From: an uncultured Acetatifactor sp.
GTDB taxonomy: Bacteria; Bacillota; Clostridia; Lachnospirales; Lachnospiraceae
NCBI GenBank assembly: GCA_910578995.1
Contig: CAJTSY010000077.1
Span: forward strand, 1-19,062
Direction of reading: 5' to 3'
DNA length: 19,062 bases
Shown here one piece after another: positions 16,126 to 19,062 of the stretch (the stretch's first letter is position 1; every line of letters starts with the position of its first letter). The notes under the pieces are model-generated. The model had not been told where the DNA came from. It saw nothing but the letters and a program-made list of their open reading frames with translations, and ran no database searches. The translations under genes and the position numbers were made by a program.

Positions 16126-16263
16126 ATACTCTTCTCCTGTGAATTCTTTTGCGGAATGCAGTTCAAACCGCTTCCATCAGCGATACTTTATTTATTCCCA
16201 AATTGTTGCGGAAGAAAACCAATCCTGTGCAGAAAACTTTCGAAAAAGCAAACCCTCCAGTAA

Positions 16264-16290
16264 GTTATACTGTTTAGGAAGCAAGAACAA
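16264..16290 (-). promoter_or_regulatory. Weak candidate promoter of the Na/Pi transporter
   Basis: In the 282-base gap the minus strand shows TTGTTC (16285-16290) and TATAAC (16264-16269), separated by only 15 bases. The -10 is good but the spacing is short. The rest of the gap shows no clear terminator for the antiporter gene, so read-through is also possible. Confidence 0.3.
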
Positions 16291-16407
16291 TTTCCTACAA
16301 TTGAATATGGCGCAAAGAGGCGTGCCTTTTATCAGAATCGCATGAAACGCTTTGCGAAACCTGTAGTCGGACAGAGCATGAAACGGGCATCTTCTCACAG
16401 GACATCC

Positions 16408-17358
16408 TTACAAACAGATAAAAACAAAATACAGAACATATCCGGCCAACATGGCAATCCCGCCCCGGCGTCCCAGTTTCCGTCCCTTCACACTGCATGC
16501 CAGGAGCAGCACGCCTGCCGCCGCCGCAATCCACATGTCGGCATAAAATTCCGCCGAAAAAGGCACCGGCGTAATCAGGGCAGACACGCCCACCACAAAC
16601 AGGATGTTAAAGATATTGCTGCCCACGATATTTCCGATGGCAATCTCCGCATTTCCCTTTGCGGCAGCGGATACAGAGGTAAACAGTTCCGGCAGGGAAG
16701 TACCCAGGGCCACGATGGTCAGGCCGATAAAACGCTCGCTCATGCCGAAAAGCCTTGCCAGGTCCGTAGCGGCATCCACAGCGGTATGGCTCCCCACTAC
16801 AATCATTACAAGCCCTGCCGCCGTTCCCAGAAGCGCTGTCCACAACGAAAGCTTCTTCCCCTCGGCGGACGCGGCAGCCAGTTCTTTTCCGTCCTTTTGC
16901 GCCGCCCACAGCAGATACCCCAGATAGGCCAGGAACAACAGCGTCAGCACCACGCCTTCCCAAAATCCCACACTGCCGCCCGTCCCCTGAAAAAGCAACA
17001 GCAGGGTAATCCCGATCATAAACGGAATATCCCGGAATAAAGTAGGTGCAGTCACCGCCAGGGGAGCCACCACAGACGACAGCCCCAGAATAATCAGAAT
17101 ATTCAGAATATTGCTGCCCACGATATTTCCGATGGTGATATCCGCATTTCCCCTGACAGCGGCCGTTATACTCACCGCAGCCTCCGGCGCACTGGTACCC
17201 ACGGCCACGATGGTGAGGCCGATGACCAGTTGGGGAATCCCGAACCGCCTGGCGATAGCTGAGGCGCCATCCACGAAAAAGTCCGCCCCTTTTACCAACA
17301 ATACGAATCCAAGAACCAGTAAGAACAGTGACAATACCATAGTGTACGCTTCTCCCAT
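16408..17358 (-). CDS. CaCA-family cation/sodium antiporter, probable Mn2+ exporter
   Basis: A 316-residue integral membrane protein with two inverted five-helix repeats. The alpha-repeat signatures are GTSAPE (54-59) with GNIVGSN (77-83), and GTSLPE (219-224) with GNIVGSN (242-248), the cation-binding glutamates included. This is the YrbG/NCX-like family, exchanging Na+ or H+ against Ca2+ or other divalent cations. A short hydrophilic loop (about 155-172) joins the halves. The start at 17358 has AAGGAGG ten bases upstream; an ATG at 17340 is a less likely alternative. The leader holds a yybP-ykoY riboswitch, whose ligand is Mn2+ in studied cases. I therefore infer manganese export as the main role rather than calcium, which the sequence alone cannot settle. 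Confidence 0.92.
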   Translation of the reverse strand: MGEAYTMVLSLFLLVLGFVLLVKGADFFVDGASAIARRFGIPQLVIGLTIVAVGTSAPEAAVSITAAVRGNADITIGNIVGSNILNILIILGLSSVVAPLAVTAPTLFRDIPFMIGITLLLLFQGTGGSVGFWEGVVLTLLFLAYLGYLLWAAQKDGKELAAASAEGKKLSLWTALLGTAAGLVMIVVGSHTAVDAATDLARLFGMSERFIGLTIVALGTSLPELFTSVSAAAKGNAEIAIGNIVGSNIFNILFVVGVSALITPVPFSAEFYADMWIAAAAGVLLLACSVKGRKLGRRGGIAMLAGYVLYFVFICL

Positions 17359-17437
17359 TTCTACCTTTCCTCCTTCAAAATCGGCAGCTCCCGGCGCTTT
17401 TCTGCACAATCAGAACAAATCAAAGTTTTCTTTATGC

Positions 17438-17487
17438 AAAAAAGCGAGCACTCTGCTGCAAACTTAATATACAACAAAGTCTCGCTT
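17438..17487 (-). terminator. Riboswitch-controlled intrinsic terminator
   Basis: On the minus strand AAGCGAGACTTTG (17475-17487) pairs with CAGAGT-G-CTCGCTT (17442-17455), 13 base pairs with one bulged G, followed by six T. The 5' arm is the same segment that closes the aptamer (AGCGAGACTTT), so ligand binding and termination exclude each other. The hairpin lies about 80 bases before the antiporter start codon. Confidence 0.85.
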
Positions 17488-17589
17488 CTCACTCACAGAG
17501 CCGGATTTCCCGCAGGCATCCCGCCGGGAAAATCGTATTGACGGCAAGGTAAACATGGACTGCCTCCATGCAAGCTACTCCCTTTATCA
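17474..17589 (-). promoter_or_regulatory. yybP-ykoY (Mn2+) riboswitch aptamer
   Basis: The minus strand carries the conserved elements in order. AAAGGGAGTAGC (17574-17585) is followed by a P2 hairpin CATGGA...TCCATG. The metal-site loop is CCGTCAATACG (17534-17544). A further hairpin TTTTCCCG...CGGGAAA and CCGGC follow, then AGCGAGACTTT closing P1 (AAAG with CTTT, extendable by wobble pairs). This matches the yybP-ykoY pattern as I remember it from the L. lactis yoaB RNA (GGGGAGUAGC, GUCGUCAA, AGCAAGACC). In that class Mn2+ docks the two loops, stabilises P1 and switches expression on, consistent with the overlapping terminator here. Confidence 0.87.
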
Positions 17590-17594
17590 ACGCC

Positions 17595-17624
17595 AGTGTA
17601 ACACAGGAAATGATTTCCTGTCAA
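17595..17624 (-). promoter_or_regulatory. Antiporter promoter with a 19-bp palindrome in the spacer
   Basis: A perfect -35 TTGACA (17619-17624), an 18-base spacer and an extended -10 TGTTACACT (hexamer 17595-17600) place the start just before the riboswitch. Filling the spacer is a perfect palindrome, ACAGGAAATGATTTCCTGT (17603-17621), nine-base arms about one central base. Such a position would let a dimeric repressor block RNA polymerase. The protein that might bind is unknown. Confidence 0.7.
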
Positions 17625-17661
17625 CCGGAATTTTTCATTTGGGCGGCTTCAGCCGGATTTT

Positions 17662-19062
17662 TTATGATTCCTCCACATCAGAATGAAAGGACACGCAATG
17701 TCCAGTATAATAGAACCCATGGCACTCATCCAGGGACACCTGCACCACTTTGCCGACGAGGGAAGCATCCCCCGGCACATGCACCACGGTGTTGTTGGAA
17801 AGTCTGCCGGTTACCATGGGGACCTCTGCCGCAGCCGCAGCAATCCCGGGTTCCGCAGAACTCCCGGTTCCGCCGTCCTGGCCTGTCCTGCCCGAATCAT
17901 TGACTTCCTCAATCAGGACCTCCATGACCTGTCCCTCATATTTTGCCACCTGTTCCCGGGCCGTGTCCTGCACCAGTTTCAGAAGCCGGTCAAATCCTGC
18001 CTTCACCTGCTCCTTCGGCACCTGGTCCTCCATGGCGGCCGCCGGGGTTCCGGTACGCTTTGAGTAAATGAATGTAAAGGCATTGTCGAACTTTACCCTG
18101 CGCACCACATCCATGGTCTCTTCCAAATCCGCTTCCGTCTCACCCGGAAAACCAACGATGATGTCCGTAGTGATGGCAATGTCCGGAATCCGCTCCCGGA
18201 TGCGCCCGGCCAGTTCCAGGTACTGTTCCTTCGTGTATCTACGGTTCATCCGCTCCAGAATCCGGGTAGATCCGGACTGCAGGGGCAGGTGCAGGTGGCG
18301 GCAGATTTTCGCTGACTGCGCCATCACCTCTATGAGTTCATCCGACAGATCCTTGGGATGAGATGTCATGAAACGGATCCGCTTCAGGCCCTCTATCTTC
18401 TCCACTTCCCGCAAGAGCCGGGCAAAGGGTATGGGATTGTCCAGATTTTTCCCATAAGAATTCACATTCTGCCCCAACAGCATGACCTCCACCACGCCGT
18501 CAGCTACAAGCCGCCGGATTTCCTCCAGGATATCCTCGGGCTTCCGGCTCCGCTCCCGCCCCCGGACATAGGGGACGATGCAGTAGCTGCAGAAATTATT
18601 GCAGCCGAACATGATATTGATGCCGGACTTGAACGGATACTTGCGCTCTACCGGCAAATCCTCCACGATTTTGTCCGTATCTTTCCAGATGTCTATGATC
18701 ATTCCCTTCTGGCCGAAGGAGCACATTTCCTCCTGGCGGAAGGAAGCATACAGCAGTTCCGCAAATTTGTAAATATTGTGGGTGCCGAAAATCAAATCAA
18801 TAAAGGAATAGCTCTTTTTCAGTTTCTCAATTACAGCCGGTTCCTGCATCATGCAGCCGCAGAGGGCGATTTTCATATCGGGATTGCGCCTTTTATATCC
18901 GTTCAGCTCTCCCAGTCTGCCGTAGACACGCTGATTGGCATTGTCCCGGACAGTGCAGGTGTTGAAAATAACAAAATCCGCATTCTCGTCTTCCGTGAGC
19001 CGGTAGCCTGCCTGTTCCAGAATGCCCGACAGTTTTTCCGAGTCCCTGGCATTCATCTGGCA
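17662..19062 (-). CDS. miaB: tRNA methylthiotransferase MiaB (5' end outside the window)
   Basis: The frame runs off the window edge; the last codons visible read CQMNARDSEK, the N-terminal methylthiotransferase motif with its first cluster Cys. NTCTVRDNANQRVYG and CGCMMQE supply the other two cysteines of the auxiliary [4Fe-4S] cluster. GCNNFCSYC with YVRGRERSR is the radical-SAM CxxxCxxC site, characteristic of MiaB. SGSTRILERMNRRYT and TTDIIVGFPGET follow. The C-terminus is a TRAM domain interrupted by a Gly/Ala/Ser-rich insert of about 26 residues. MiaB adds a 2-methylthio group to N6-isopentenyladenosine at position 37 of tRNAs reading UNN codons. About 25-50 N-terminal codons are probably missing from the window. 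Confidence 0.95.
   Translation of the reverse strand, partial: CQMNARDSEKLSGILEQAGYRLTEDENADFVIFNTCTVRDNANQRVYGRLGELNGYKRRNPDMKIALCGCMMQEPAVIEKLKKSYSFIDLIFGTHNIYKFAELLYASFRQEEMCSFGQKGMIIDIWKDTDKIVEDLPVERKYPFKSGINIMFGCNNFCSYCIVPYVRGRERSRKPEDILEEIRRLVADGVVEVMLLGQNVNSYGKNLDNPIPFARLLREVEKIEGLKRIRFMTSHPKDLSDELIEVMAQSAKICRHLHLPLQSGSTRILERMNRRYTKEQYLELAGRIRERIPDIAITTDIIVGFPGETEADLEETMDVVRRVKFDNAFTFIYSKRTGTPAAAMEDQVPKEQVKAGFDRLLKLVQDTAREQVAKYEGQVMEVLIEEVNDSGRTGQDGGTGSSAEPGIAAAAAEVPMVTGRLSNNTVVHVPGDASLVGKVVQVSLDECHGFYYTGHCVSFHSDVEES

Noticed and set aside
16309..16331. GGCGC...GTGCC inverted repeat followed by TTTT
   Set aside because: The stem is only five pairs with a wobble, the T-run is short, and it faces the wrong way for the antiporter gene.
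17644..17663. Plus-strand hairpin CGGC-TTCA-GCCG followed by six T
   Set aside because: It would terminate only plus-strand transcription, and no plus-strand gene lies upstream. In the miaB direction there is no T-run after the stem.
1..19062. CRISPR arrays, tRNA or rRNA genes
   Set aside because: No spaced direct repeats of CRISPR type and no recognisable tRNA or rRNA segments were seen; the only tandem repeat is the in-frame 36-bp one.

Overview
The window looks like a chromosomal segment of a low-GC-phylum anaerobe, most likely a Lachnospiraceae-type Clostridia. The grounds are AGGAGG ribosome sites, a BceAB-like transporter with two-component partners, large hybrid kinases, a Na/Pi-PhoU transporter and a clostridial-style miaB. 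This is inferred from gene content; no rRNA or marker phylogeny is available here.

Left end (1-2360) is debris from mobile DNA. It holds an unrecognised minus-strand fragment, a fragment of an AAA-like ATPase keeping only its Walker B region, the first 65 codons of an IS1380-like transposase, and the 3' end (domains V and VI) of a group II intron. The intron end lies directly against the ribosome site of a two-gene plus-strand unit: a DUF6985-like protein and a small hypothetical protein coupled by ATGA.

Region 2364-8250 is a disrupted Bce-type antimicrobial-peptide module. The permease and ATPase genes form an operon on the minus strand. Its two-component genes lie further right, separated by a small mobile-element remnant (coiled-coil protein, terminator, ArdC N-terminal fragment). 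The two-component pair is itself a mosaic: the response regulator lacks about a dozen residues around helix alpha2, and a GNAT acetyltransferase sits between regulator and kinase, flanked by remnants of a second regulator/kinase pair.

Region 8384-14325 is a minus-strand phosphorelay operon behind one clear promoter: a stand-alone receiver, a hybrid kinase with pseudo-receiver, receiver and HPt, then a second hybrid kinase whose C-terminus is a complete DegV/FakB-like domain. No DNA-binding output protein is encoded in the operon.

Region 14380-19062 carries a Na/Pi cotransporter fused to a PhoU domain, a CaCA-family cation antiporter and the 5'-truncated miaB gene, all on the minus strand. 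The antiporter leader contains a yybP-ykoY (Mn2+) riboswitch with an intrinsic terminator, preceded by a promoter whose spacer is filled by a perfect 19-base palindrome. This suggests the antiporter exports manganese and is controlled both at initiation and by attenuation.
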